Assembly (NCBI RefSeq): GCF_008632955.1
Contig: NZ_CP043959.1
Location: forward strand, 4,278,001 to 4,342,000
From: Streptomyces tendae
GTDB taxonomy: Bacteria > Actinomycetota > Actinomycetes > Streptomycetales > Streptomycetaceae
DNA: 64,000 bases
Direction of reading: 5' to 3'
A program made the translations under genes and the position numbers. The notes beneath the pieces are model-generated. The model worked only from the letters and a program-made list of their open reading frames with translations, did not search any database and was not told where the DNA came from. Positions 8,191-16,664 of the stretch are shown in pieces (position 1 is the first letter of the stretch; each line of letters starts with the position of its first letter).

Positions 8191-9294
8191 GTGAGCAACC
8201 CCCGTACGTTGATCGTCGGCGCCGGAATCTCCGGTCTGGCCCTGGCCAAGTCCCTGCTGGACCGTGGACTCCAGGTCGAGGTCGCCGAGCGGCGCGCCGA
8301 CGACGGACAGGCCCTCGGTGCGGGCCTCTACCTGCCGGCGAACGCCGTCCGCGCCCTCCGGAGCATCGGCGTGGGGGACGAAGTGGCCAAGCGCGCGGAG
8401 CCGGTGGCCCGGCAGCGGCTCCAGGACCATCGCGGGCGCCTGCTGGCCGATTTCGAGGTGGGCAGCATCTGGGGTGAGGTCGGCCCCTGCCTGGCGATCA
8501 CCCGCAGCGACCTGCACGAGGTGCTACGCGGAGCCGTTGACAACGATGTCGTCCGCTACGGCACCGCGGTGACCTCCGTCGACGACGACGGCACCGTGAC
8601 CTTCGCGGACGGCGACACAGGGAAGTACGACCTGGTGGTGGGTGCGGACGGCGTCAACTCCGCCGTGCGGCGCTCCCTCTTCGGCGGTCCGGCTCCACGT
8701 TTCCTCGGCCAGCTGTGCTGGCGGTTCATCGCCGACGACGCCGGGATACCCGGGATCACCGACTGGACGGCACGCCTGGGCAGCAAGGGCCGTACGTTCC
8801 TGACGGTGCAGCTCGGCGGCGGCCGCGTCTACTGCTACGCCGACATCAACAGCCCCGTCGCCGCGGCCCCGGCCGGCGACTGGCGCACGCTCTTCGCCGA
8901 CTTCGGCGGACCGGTGTCCCGTCTCCTGGAGCAGGGTGAGGACGCGTACTTCGCCGCGCTGCAGGAGAGCGAGAACACGGTGTGGACGCGCCCCGGCGCC
9001 GTCCTCGTAGGCGATGCCGCTCACGCCTTCTCCCCGAGCATGGCCCAGGGCGGCGCGATGGCACTCGAAGATGCCGTGGTCCTCGCCGGCACACTGGCCG
9101 ACGCGCCTGATGTCACGGCGGCCCTCACCTCCTTCCAGGCCCGGCGGGCCGGCCGGGTCGCCTGGGTCGTGGCGCAGAACCACCGCCGCGACAAGGCACG
9201 CAATCTGCCGACGCCGCTGCGCAACCTCACCCTCCGCCGGGCCGGTGAGCGTCTCTTCAAGGCCAACCACGCCCCCCTGCACGCCCAGCCCTGA
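8191..9294 (+). CDS. FAD-dependent monooxygenase (PHBH/TetX-like fold)
   Basis: Flavoprotein aromatic hydroxylase-type enzyme, 367 aa, of the size of TetX-like and UbiH-like monooxygenases. The N-terminal dinucleotide motif GAGISG is at residues 10-15 and is followed by an acidic residue at the end of beta 2. DLVVGADGVNSAVR is the DG fingerprint, and GDAAHAFSPSMAQGG is the GD motif contacting the FAD ribityl chain. The GTG start (8191) has a modest AAGGA upstream. It would hydroxylate an organic substrate using NAD(P)H and O2 in the cytoplasm. It sits next to a second flavin oxidase and the MBL hydrolase, which suggests a small detoxification or tailoring set. Substrate unknown. Confidence 0.9.
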   Translation: MSNPRTLIVGAGISGLALAKSLLDRGLQVEVAERRADDGQALGAGLYLPANAVRALRSIGVGDEVAKRAEPVARQRLQDHRGRLLADFEVGSIWGEVGPCLAITRSDLHEVLRGAVDNDVVRYGTAVTSVDDDGTVTFADGDTGKYDLVVGADGVNSAVRRSLFGGPAPRFLGQLCWRFIADDAGIPGITDWTARLGSKGRTFLTVQLGGGRVYCYADINSPVAAAPAGDWRTLFADFGGPVSRLLEQGEDAYFAALQESENTVWTRPGAVLVGDAAHAFSPSMAQGGAMALEDAVVLAGTLADAPDVTAALTSFQARRAGRVAWVVAQNHRRDKARNLPTPLRNLTLRRAGERLFKANHAPLHAQP

Positions 9295-9382
9295 CCTCCC
9301 CGCGCCTACCTGACACCGCGTCGGCGACCGGGAACAGCCGCCTGCCGGAGGGCACCTCTGCCCGCGGCCGGCAAGCGACCGT

Positions 9383-9404
9383 ATAGATTATATATGACAT
9401 CTAT
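9383..9404. promoter_or_regulatory. Operator-like dyad ATAGAT-N10-ATCTAT before the hydrolase/oxidase fusion
   Basis: A 6-bp inverted repeat with the same spacing and core as the one at 7764-7785. It lies in the 388-base spacer between the FAD monooxygenase and the fusion gene, in a strongly AT-rich island (TATAGATTATATATGAC) that may also supply a -10 element. The spacer otherwise shows no convincing gene. The repetition of the dyad implies one regulator for both transcription units. Confidence 0.55.
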
Positions 9405-9682
9405 CACATGGACACGGGGGTGGCCGAGGCCACACAATGAGAGCGCGAGCGCCTCGCGGTGCCCGACCGGAGGCTGCCGGACGCGGGCGATCCCACCAGC
9501 ATCGTTCACTCGATCCGTGCACATCCGCCGCCGCGTGCCGTCCGCGCGGCCGTGACCGCCACACGCGGACTCGGCGCGCACCGCCAGCCCTTGGAAACCG
9601 AGCATTCCGATCTCCCTCGAGTGGCCCGCCGACATCGGTCGCGTCTCCTCAAGGGACCGAACAGTCACCCCTGGAGCAATCT

Positions 9683-11968
9683 GTGAGCAACGCGACGGCC
9701 GGTCACCTGACCCCGGGCCCTCACCAAGTGGACGTGGACGGCCTCACCCAGCGCTACCACGTCCACGGATCGGGCCCGGTCTGCCTGGCCGTGCCCGGTG
9801 GCCCGGGTGTCGACTGGGCATCCCTGCGGACACCGGAACTCGAGGAGTTCCTGACCATGGTCTACGTGGAACCGCTGGGCACCGGCGACTCGCAGCGCCT
9901 CGCCTCGCACCCGCACGGCTACACCCGCGAGCGCTACACCCGCAGCCTGACCGGGCTGCTCGACCGGCTGGCACTCCCCCGCGTCTTCCTGCTCGGCCAC
10001 TCCCACGGCGGTTTCGTCGCGCAGCACTTCGCGCTGCACCACCCCGACCGGCTGCACGGCCTGGTGCTGTACGAAAGCGCTCCCGTGACGGGTCCCGAGC
10101 ACATGGCGGAGGCCGCCGCCAGAGTGGACGCGTTCGTCCGGCGGAACCAAGGCCGACCGGAGCTTCCCTCGGCGCTCGCCGCCCTGCAGGCCGTCGGATC
10201 CAGCACCGACGACGCCTCCGTCACCGCGGCCCTGCGCGGTCTGCTGCCGGTCTACTTCGCTCGGTACTGGGACCGCGAGGACGAGTTCCGCGCGTTCCGC
10301 TCCACGGTCACCTGCACCTACGTCTCGACGCAGCACGAGACGGGAGAACCCGACGTCATCGACGACAGGGACGCCCTGCCCAACCTCACCGTTCCCACGC
10401 TGGTCCTGGTCGGCCGCCACGACGTGATCTGCGGGCCGCGATGGGCCGAGGAACTCCACACGCTGATACCCGGGTCCCGGCTGGCCGTGCTGGAGGACAG
10501 CGGGCACCTCGGCCACGTCGAGGAACCCGAGGCGTTCGCGCGGGCCGTGCGCGGCTTCGTTGAGTCCACGCGGACGGATGCGGAGCCCCGTACCGGGGAC
10601 GCCGTACCTGAGGAACTGCGGGGACTCTCCGGCCCGGTGCTCATGCCCGGCACGGACGAGTACGCCGCCGAGTGCGCCACGTTCAACCTCAACCTCTCCT
10701 TCCGGCCGGCCCTCGTCGTGGGGGCCGCCTGTGAGGACGACGTCCGGGCGGCGGTGCGGTTCGCCGCCGGCCGGGGCATGCCGATCGCGGTGAAGTCCTC
10801 GGGGCACCAGTTCGTGTCGCCGGCGGAGGACGCGGTGCTCATCACGACGGAACGGATGAAGCGTCTGACGGTCAACGGGGACCGGCGCACCGTCAGTGCC
10901 GAGGCCGGTCTGCGCTGGAGCGAGGTACTGCCGCGCACGGCGGACGCCGGCCTCACTCCCGTCGCGGGTTCCGCCCCCGAGGTCGGGGTGGTGGGGTACA
11001 CCCTCGGAGGAGGCCAGAGTCCGCTGCTCGGCCGGACCCACGGATACGCGGCCGACCATGTGCGCCGCATGAACGTGGTGACGGCGGACGGCGAACTGCG
11101 CACGGTGGCACCGGACAACGAGCCGGACCTGTTCTGGGCGCTGCTCGGAGGGAAGGGCAACTTCGGTGTCGTGACCGAGATCGAGTTCGACGTCTTCCCC
11201 GTGACCCGCTTCTACGGCGGCGGCATCTACTTCGCCGGCGAGGACCTGGCCGCGGTGCTGGAGGCCTGGCGGTCGTGGCTGCCGACCGTGCCGGAGGAGA
11301 TGACGACGTCCCTCGGTGTCCAGCGGCTTCCCGACCTGCCGGCGCTGCCCCCGCCCCTGCGAGGCGCGTTCGTCGTGCACGTGCGGATCGGCTACCTGGG
11401 GTCCGCCGCCGACGGCGAGAGGCTCGTGGCCCCGCTCCGCGCGGCGGCGCCGGTCCTCCTCGACGCGGTCGGAGAGAAGCCCGTCACCGCCGTCGGGGAG
11501 ATCCACATGGACCCGGTGGAGCCGATGCCGTACTACGACCGGAGCCTGGCCCTGCGGGAGTTCCCCGAGAAGGCGGCGCAGGCCCTGGTGGAGCTCGTCG
11601 GGCCCGGCTCCGGCTGCCGGTTGGCGAACTTCGAGATCCGGGCGCTCGGTGGTGCGCTGGACCGGGAGCCGCGGATCGCCAACGCGGTGTCGATGCGGGG
11701 CATTCCGTTCGTCGTCTTCGGCTTCGCGGTCGGCGGTGACGACCGGGCGGACGACCTGAGGAGGGATCTGGCGAAGGTCGTGGACGGGCTGGCGCCGTGG
11801 GCGGCGGACCGGGGCATGGTGAACTTCCTCTCGCCGGACGAGGCCGCGGACACCGACGGCGTACGGGCCGTGTACGGGCCGGAGCGGTACGACAGGCTCG
11901 CCGAGGTGAAGCGGCGCCACGACCCCGCCAACCTGTTCCGCCACAACCACAACGTCCGACCTGCCTGA
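9683..11968 (+). CDS. Fusion of alpha/beta hydrolase and BBE-type FAD-linked oxidase
   Basis: A two-enzyme protein of 761 aa from the GTG at 9683 (GGAG seven bases upstream; the open frame further 5' looks non-coding). Residues 20-295 form an alpha/beta hydrolase of the proline-iminopeptidase/haloalkane type, with nucleophile Ser107 in GHSHGG, Asp247 (VGRHDV) and His275 (DSGHLG). Residues 315-761 form a berberine-bridge/glucooligosaccharide-oxidase-like FAD domain with SSGHQ (His375 is the likely 8-alpha-histidyl FAD link), LGGGQSPLLGRTHGYAADH and a C-terminal BBE segment (RRHDPANLFRHNHN). The usual Cys of bicovalent members is replaced by Ala (GYAADH), so a single covalent flavin link is predicted. 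Such a fusion is uncommon; both halves look complete. Confidence 0.85.
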   Translation: MSNATAGHLTPGPHQVDVDGLTQRYHVHGSGPVCLAVPGGPGVDWASLRTPELEEFLTMVYVEPLGTGDSQRLASHPHGYTRERYTRSLTGLLDRLALPRVFLLGHSHGGFVAQHFALHHPDRLHGLVLYESAPVTGPEHMAEAAARVDAFVRRNQGRPELPSALAALQAVGSSTDDASVTAALRGLLPVYFARYWDREDEFRAFRSTVTCTYVSTQHETGEPDVIDDRDALPNLTVPTLVLVGRHDVICGPRWAEELHTLIPGSRLAVLEDSGHLGHVEEPEAFARAVRGFVESTRTDAEPRTGDAVPEELRGLSGPVLMPGTDEYAAECATFNLNLSFRPALVVGAACEDDVRAAVRFAAGRGMPIAVKSSGHQFVSPAEDAVLITTERMKRLTVNGDRRTVSAEAGLRWSEVLPRTADAGLTPVAGSAPEVGVVGYTLGGGQSPLLGRTHGYAADHVRRMNVVTADGELRTVAPDNEPDLFWALLGGKGNFGVVTEIEFDVFPVTRFYGGGIYFAGEDLAAVLEAWRSWLPTVPEEMTTSLGVQRLPDLPALPPPLRGAFVVHVRIGYLGSAADGERLVAPLRAAAPVLLDAVGEKPVTAVGEIHMDPVEPMPYYDRSLALREFPEKAAQALVELVGPGSGCRLANFEIRALGGALDREPRIANAVSMRGIPFVVFGFAVGGDDRADDLRRDLAKVVDGLAPWAADRGMVNFLSPDEAADTDGVRAVYGPERYDRLAEVKRRHDPANLFRHNHNVRPA

Positions 11969-12062
11969 GCGCCGTACCTCTCGTGGCCGAAAACAGGATC
12001 GCCCGTCGGTGTCCGTCGGACACTGAGGCCCTGTGACCACCGGAAGAGGCAGGGAGTCAGGG

Positions 12063-12605
12063 ATGCCGACGGATCCACTCGTGCACGCGCCCGCGGAGGA
12101 TCCCTTCTTCGGCGTGATCGACATCGAACTCGACCACGAGCGCGGCACCTTGAGCGTGAGCGGGGGTGGGGTGCCACTGGCAGAGCTTCGACGGGCCCCG
12201 GACACTCCACTGGAGACGCATGTGCCGATCGGGACACGTGACCCCGTTCGGCTCACCCTGTTCGTGGACGGCGTCGAGGAGGTGCTGCGGCCGGCCAAGG
12301 GGTTCCTGACCCCGAGGTCGTACCGGGTCGAGGTCACGTCCGGAGCGCGGCGGTGCGGGTACGTGCTGGTGCCGGACTCCCTCGGCACCAGCCGCCTGCT
12401 GCGGGACGGACGGCGGCTCGGCGTCTTCACCTCCACCGGTGACCGCAAGGTCTCTGCCGACTGGGAGGAGAAGGGGCCGGGCTCCGGGACTGCCCCGGAG
12501 CCCTACGACGCGTCCGTGGGCTACGCCCTGGCCACCGCCTTCGGCACCGGCGCCGAGCCGATGTGGAAGCTGACCCTCAACGCCGCACTGGAGATGTGGC
12601 CCTGA
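12063..12605 (+). CDS. Conserved hypothetical protein
   Basis: Protein of 180 aa that I do not recognise. The ATG at 12063 is preceded by GGCAGGGAG; a GTG ten codons upstream (12033) is an alternative. The sequence is mostly beta-strand-like, with IDIELDHERGTLSVSGGG, RLTLFVDGVEEVLRPAKG and CGYVLVPDSLG. It has no membrane segment, signal peptide or cysteine-rich motif. It follows the fusion oxidase gene by 94 bases on the same strand and converges on the erythromycin-esterase-family gene. Codon usage is normal for the window. Confidence 0.7.
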   Translation: MPTDPLVHAPAEDPFFGVIDIELDHERGTLSVSGGGVPLAELRRAPDTPLETHVPIGTRDPVRLTLFVDGVEEVLRPAKGFLTPRSYRVEVTSGARRCGYVLVPDSLGTSRLLRDGRRLGVFTSTGDRKVSADWEEKGPGSGTAPEPYDASVGYALATAFGTGAEPMWKLTLNAALEMWP

Positions 12606-12618
12606 CGCGGACGGCCGG

Positions 12619-13845
12619 TCAGTCCTCCGTGCCGGGCAGCGGGTGGGGGCAGGTGGAGCGCGCGACGAACGCGAAGCCGTCGTAGTCCCGGGCCGGAACG
12701 AGCGGCGCCGTGTGGAAGCGGTACACGAAGCGGGGGACGTTCGCGCCGAAACTGCGCTGCGCCTGCGGACTGTCGAGCCACGGTGCCGGCCCGGTCCTCA
12801 GGTCGGCGTAGTAGTCACCGCGTACGGCGTCCGCGAGTCGCGCCTCGATGCTGCGGATGCCGGTGCCGACCCGGTGCCGCACTGGCGAGCCATGGAGGTC
12901 GTCGCCGCGCCGGGCGAGGAAAGCCCCCTTGCCGAAGAAGAGTGCCAGGGCGTAGTAGGCGTCGCCGTACCGTTCGCGGAGTCGGCTGCCGAGGGCCGGA
13001 ATGCCCTCCCCGTAGGTGCTCTTGGCGATATGGCCGTTGTGCGCCCAGATCATGACCCGCGCTCCTGGGTCGTCGTCCAGGAGGCGCGTGACGGCGTCGG
13101 CCAGGTAGCGATCCCGTGCGGCGAAGACGCTGTCCTCGCCGGCGAAGGGGTCGAAGGGGTGGGTCACCAGGTCGGCGGCGCGCACCAGCACGCGCGCGTG
13201 CTCCAGAGCGTCGTCGGCTCCCTCGCCGGGCCCGGAGCGCTCGCGGTGGTGCTCGACGAGGCGGACGATCTCCTCGGCCTGGCGCATCAACGCCTGCCGC
13301 GGGTCGGGCAGCGAGGAGGGGCGGGCGTGGGCGAGCACGTCGAGGGCGTGGGCGTCCCCGACGCGCTCGGGTGCCGCCCGTCGCAGGAAGGCGGTGACCG
13401 CCTCGACGGAGTCGGCGCAGCGCTGGGGGTCCGTTCCGACGAAGCGGACCCGGCGTTCCTCGGGCAGGTCGCGGTTGTGGGCGCGCAGCCACTCGATCAG
13501 GTCGACCATTTCCCGGGTGCGCCAGGTCCAGAAGCCCAGCTTTCCGACGAGGTGTTCGGGATCGCCGATGCCGTGCCGTACGTAGGCGTCGAGGGCACGG
13601 CCGGCGGACTGGCTGGCCTCCAGGGCGAGCGTGGTGAATCCCTCCTCGCGCACCAGGAAATCCACGATGCGGTGCTTGAGCCGGAAGAACTCGGCGGTGC
13701 CGTGGGTGGATTCACCGAGGCCGACGACGCGTGTCCGGTGCAGGGCCTCGCCCAGCGGCTTCAGGTCCTGGGTCGGCGCGCCGGGCGTCAGCGACCCCAG
13801 GGGGTGGGCGTGCTCGGTCAGCCAGCGGGCAATGTCGTCGGGCAC
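12619..13845 (-). CDS. Erythromycin esterase family protein
   Basis: EreA/EreB-superfamily hydrolase, 408 aa, the usual length for the family. The diagnostic GESTHGTAEFF motif is at residues 44-54 (Glu45 and His48 in the active-site region). It is followed by LALEAS, an arginine-rich helical middle and WAHNGHIAKSTYG, which holds a second histidine. The GTG start (13845) follows GGAGGAGAGG. Characterised members open the macrolactone of erythromycin, but many actinomycete relatives have no known macrolide activity, so resistance should not be assumed. It lies convergent to the hypothetical gene at 12063-12605. Confidence 0.88.
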   Translation of the reverse strand: MPDDIARWLTEHAHPLGSLTPGAPTQDLKPLGEALHRTRVVGLGESTHGTAEFFRLKHRIVDFLVREEGFTTLALEASQSAGRALDAYVRHGIGDPEHLVGKLGFWTWRTREMVDLIEWLRAHNRDLPEERRVRFVGTDPQRCADSVEAVTAFLRRAAPERVGDAHALDVLAHARPSSLPDPRQALMRQAEEIVRLVEHHRERSGPGEGADDALEHARVLVRAADLVTHPFDPFAGEDSVFAARDRYLADAVTRLLDDDPGARVMIWAHNGHIAKSTYGEGIPALGSRLRERYGDAYYALALFFGKGAFLARRGDDLHGSPVRHRVGTGIRSIEARLADAVRGDYYADLRTGPAPWLDSPQAQRSFGANVPRFVYRFHTAPLVPARDYDGFAFVARSTCPHPLPGTED

Positions 13846-13908
13846 CGGTGTGCCTCTCCTCCGTGGGTGCGGGCGGCCCGGCGCGTGCGCGTCATGCGCC
13901 GCGACCTT

Positions 13909-14091
13909 TCACCCGGTCGTGGATCCGTCCTCGGCCTCCCGGCAGGCCGTGAGGATATCCCGCAGGTCCCTCACGGCGTCCGGTTGACCATGTTCGGCAT
14001 ACACGCCCGCGACGTCGACGACAACTTCGTTCGTCCCCGCCCGGCCGTCATCGGACAGCACCCTGGCGCTGTGGCGCGCCGTGAGGGACAC
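13909..14091 (-). CDS. Possible small hypothetical protein
   Basis: A 60-codon frame starting GTG at 14091 with a GGGGGA stretch upstream. It has the high third-position GC of real genes here and an amphipathic C-terminal half (DAVRDLRDILTACREAEDG). It lies in the 271-base gap between the Ere-family gene and the sugar kinase. There is no recognised family, and it may be a chance frame or a decayed remnant. Confidence 0.3.
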   Translation of the reverse strand: MSLTARHSARVLSDDGRAGTNEVVVDVAGVYAEHGQPDAVRDLRDILTACREAEDGSTTG

Positions 14092-14116
14092 CGTCCCCCG
14101 CTGAGGCCTGTTCGTG

Positions 14117-15097
14117 TCAGCGGGTGAGTGACCTCCACGCCGTGTCCGGCAGGGTGAGCAGGTGTTCCGTCTCCACCGGGGGTGGCAGTGGTCCGTGGTC
14201 GCCGGTGACCTTGAGGGCCGAGACCGCGGTGATGTGGCCGCGGCGCAGGGCGCGCGTCAGCGGCTCGCCGCGCAGGAGGCCCGCCAGGAAGCCGGCCGCG
14301 AACGCGTCGCCGGCGCCCACGGGTTCCACCACCGTCGTGCGGAGTGCGGGGACCGTGGCCGGGCCGTCGGCCGTGAAGGCCGTGGCGGACCTGGCGCCGT
14401 CCTTGATTACGACGGTCCCCGGGCCGGGCAGCAGGGTCCGTACGTCCTCGGTGGTGAGGTCCGCGCCCCACAGTGTCTGTGCCTCGTCCAGGCCGACGAA
14501 GACGATGTCCGCCCGGTTCGCCAGGCGCTGGAGGACGGGTGCGGCCGTGCCGTCCGGCCACAGGGCGGCGCGGTGGTTGACGTCGAAGCTGATGGCGTAG
14601 GGGCGGGCGTCGGAGGGCGTGTCGAGGGCCCGGGCCATGAGGGCGCGGCAGGACGCGGAGAGGGCGGGGGTGATGCCGGTGAAGTGCAGCAGCCGGGCGG
14701 TGCTCACCGGTTCCCGGTCGAGCAGGTCGGGGCCGAGGGCCGAGGCGGCCGAGCGGGACCGGTAGTAGTGGACGCGGGTGCCGTCGGGGCCGGGGTCCTT
14801 CACCATCAGACCGGTCGGGCGCCGGGGGTCGGTCCGTACGTACGAGACGTCGACGCCCGCGGAGGCCACGGCGGCGAGGACGCGGCGGCCCAGGGGGTCG
14901 TCGCCGACCGCGGAGAGCCATACGGCCGGAATGCCGTGGCCGGCGAGGTACATGGCGACGTTGGACTCCGCTCCGGCCACGGCGAGCCTCAGCCGGTCGG
15001 CGTGTTCCAGGGGCTCGGGCGGGTCGGGGGTCAGGGCGGCCATGGTCTCGCCCACGCAGACCACTCGGCCCTCGGCGGGCAGCGGGGTGTCGGTCAT
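14117..15097 (-). CDS. kdgK: 2-keto-3-deoxy-gluconate/galactonate kinase, PfkB family
   Basis: Ribokinase/PfkB-family sugar kinase, 326 aa. VCVGETMAALTP at the start, AGAESNVAMYLAGHG and the C-terminal GAGDAFAAGFLAGLL anion-hole/catalytic-Asp motif are diagnostic. KDG-kinase-type PfkB proteins share this early GE-M layout. It would phosphorylate 2-keto-3-deoxygalactonate (or -gluconate) at C6 using ATP, feeding the aldolase encoded two genes upstream. The ATG (15097) overlaps the lactonase stop (ATGA). It is the last gene of the operon. Specificity for KDGal rather than KDG is inferred from the DgoD and alpha-galactosidase neighbours. Confidence 0.85.
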   Translation of the reverse strand: MTDTPLPAEGRVVCVGETMAALTPDPPEPLEHADRLRLAVAGAESNVAMYLAGHGIPAVWLSAVGDDPLGRRVLAAVASAGVDVSYVRTDPRRPTGLMVKDPGPDGTRVHYYRSRSAASALGPDLLDREPVSTARLLHFTGITPALSASCRALMARALDTPSDARPYAISFDVNHRAALWPDGTAAPVLQRLANRADIVFVGLDEAQTLWGADLTTEDVRTLLPGPGTVVIKDGARSATAFTADGPATVPALRTTVVEPVGAGDAFAAGFLAGLLRGEPLTRALRRGHITAVSALKVTGDHGPLPPPVETEHLLTLPDTAWRSLTR

Positions 15098-15969
15098 GCC
15101 GGCTCCGCGAGGAGGGAGGGCGTGGGCCGGTAGGGGGCGGCCGGTGTGCCGGGGACGGCGACACGGGTGCTGAACAGGGCTCCGTCGTGCGGGCCCGGGT
15201 CGTCGAGGCCCAGGCGCGCCGAGGTGATGTGGAGGGTGTGGCCTTCGAGGCACACTCCGGCGGGCCGGCGGGCCGGCAGGCGCAGCGTGGTGTCGAGGCG
15301 TCCGTCCGGGAGGTGGCGGCGGACGGTGCCGGTGCCCCAGACCGCGATCCAGACCCCGCCCTCGGCGTCGACCGTCATGCCGTCCGGGCTGCCGTCCTCG
15401 ATCCGCACGAACTCCTCCGGAGTGCCGAGCGTGCCGGTCACGGGGTCGACCGGGTGGCGCCGGACGACGCCGCGGGCGCTGTCGGCCAGGTACATGTGGC
15501 GGCCGTCGGCCGTGAAGGCGGGTCCGTTGGGGACGGTGATGCCGTCCAGCACCCGGTGCACCGTGCCGTCGTGGTCCACGCGGTGGAGGGAGCCCGCGTC
15601 CGGGTCGGCGCCGTAGGACATGCTGCCTGCCCAGAAGCGGCCGGCCGGGTCGGCGACGGCGTCGTTCATGCGCATGCCCTCGCCCTCCGGGTGTGCCAGC
15701 CAGCGGGCCGAGCCGTCGGGGTCGAGCAGGCAGATGCCGGTGCCCGCCGCGGCGATCCAGTGGCCCGGGCGGCCGGCCACGGGGGCCACGGCACCCACCG
15801 GGTGGGGCAGTTCGGCCAGGGTGCGCAGCGGGGCCGCGGGGTCGTCGGCCGGGGCGGTGAGCAGGCGGCCGGCGAGGAGGTCGACCAGGACGATGCGGCC
15901 GTCGGCGTGCCGGATGCCCTCGCCGAGTTCCAGCCGGTCGGGGCGGGAGGGCCGCAGGACGCCGGTCAC
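15094..15969 (-). CDS. SMP-30/gluconolactonase-family sugar lactonase
   Basis: Beta-propeller lactonase of 291 aa. The family signature residues are visible: an early metal-ligand Glu (LGEGIRH), MRMNDAVADPAGRFWAGSM, PNGPAFTADGRHMYLADS and DGMTVDAEGGVWIAVWG, where the Asn and Asp residues bind the divalent metal. It would open the aldonolactone made by the sugar dehydrogenase (galactono- or gluconolactone) to the free acid. It overlaps both neighbours (kinase and aldolase) by four bases, so the three are translationally coupled. The start at 15969 is GTG or ATG-like within the aldolase stop region. Confidence 0.9.
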   Translation of the reverse strand: MTGVLRPSRPDRLELGEGIRHADGRIVLVDLLAGRLLTAPADDPAAPLRTLAELPHPVGAVAPVAGRPGHWIAAAGTGICLLDPDGSARWLAHPEGEGMRMNDAVADPAGRFWAGSMSYGADPDAGSLHRVDHDGTVHRVLDGITVPNGPAFTADGRHMYLADSARGVVRRHPVDPVTGTLGTPEEFVRIEDGSPDGMTVDAEGGVWIAVWGTGTVRRHLPDGRLDTTLRLPARRPAGVCLEGHTLHITSARLGLDDPGPHDGALFSTRVAVPGTPAAPYRPTPSLLAEPA

Positions 15970-16598
15970 CGGGTGGCCTCCCGTACGGCGGCGGTGAACG
16001 CGCGGGCGCGGGTGCGCAGGGCCGTGAGGCTTCCGCCGTCGGCCGCGTCGCCGACCAGGGGTGAGCCGACGCCGACGGCGGTGGCACCGGCGGCCAGGTA
16101 GGCGCGCGCGGCCTCCTCGTCGACGCCGCCCACCGGGACGAGCGGCTCGTGCGGGAAGGGACCGCGCAGTGCCGCGAGGTAGGCCGGTCCCCCGGCCTGG
16201 GCCGCGGGGAAGATCTTCAGCGCCGTAGCGCCGAGCGAACGGGCGGCGACGATCTCGGTCGGGGTGAACACACCTGCGAGTACGGGCAGTTCAAGTTCGC
16301 GAGCGGTGCCGACCGCCTCACCGAGGGCGGGGGTGACGAGGAAGTCGGCGCCCGCGTCACGGGCGGCGCGGGCGTCGGCGGCGGTGAGAACGGTGCCGGC
16401 ACCCAGGGGGCGGGCGGCGCCCAGTGCGGCGCGGGCGCGCGCTATCACGGTCAGGGCGTCGGCCCCGGTGAGTGACACCTCGATCAGTTCGACGCCTTCC
16501 TCCGCCAGCGTCAGGACCGTGTCCAGCGCCGCGTCGGCGTCACTGCCGCGCACGATGGCGACCAGACGGTGGGTGGCCAGTGCGGCCTGGAGTTCCAC
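15966..16598 (-). CDS. KDPG/KDPGal aldolase (class I, Eda family)
   Basis: Class I aldolase of 210 aa, the normal size. The Schiff-base lysine is Lys128 in ALKIFPAAQ. Glu40 (IEVSLTG), Arg17 (IVRG) and GAGTV match the Eda/DgoA active site. It would cleave 2-keto-3-deoxy-6-phosphogalactonate (or -gluconate) to pyruvate and glyceraldehyde 3-phosphate. The start is GTG at 16598 with AAGGAA upstream. It is separated from the mutarotase-like gene by 66 bases and overlaps the lactonase gene. Eda and DgoA homologues cannot be separated by motif; operon context favours the galactonate route. Confidence 0.9.
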   Translation of the reverse strand: MELQAALATHRLVAIVRGSDADAALDTVLTLAEEGVELIEVSLTGADALTVIARARAALGAARPLGAGTVLTAADARAARDAGADFLVTPALGEAVGTARELELPVLAGVFTPTEIVAARSLGATALKIFPAAQAGGPAYLAALRGPFPHEPLVPVGGVDEEAARAYLAAGATAVGVGSPLVGDAADGGSLTALRTRARAFTAAVREATR

Positions 16599-16664
16599 GA
16601 CGGGATTCCTTCTTGTCGGGGGTACGGGAATGGTTCCTCGGGTGCGGACGGCGGGCGCCCCGGC

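Noticed and set aside
9437..9682. N-terminal extension of the hydrolase/BBE fusion from an ATG at 9437
   Set aside because: The extra 82 residues are Arg/Pro-rich and lack codon bias, and the GTG at 9683 has a suitable GGAG.
9665..12448. A 927-codon minus-strand frame
   Set aside because: Antisense to the hydrolase/BBE fusion, whose catalytic motifs are intact; the antisense product is low-complexity Arg/Gly/Val.
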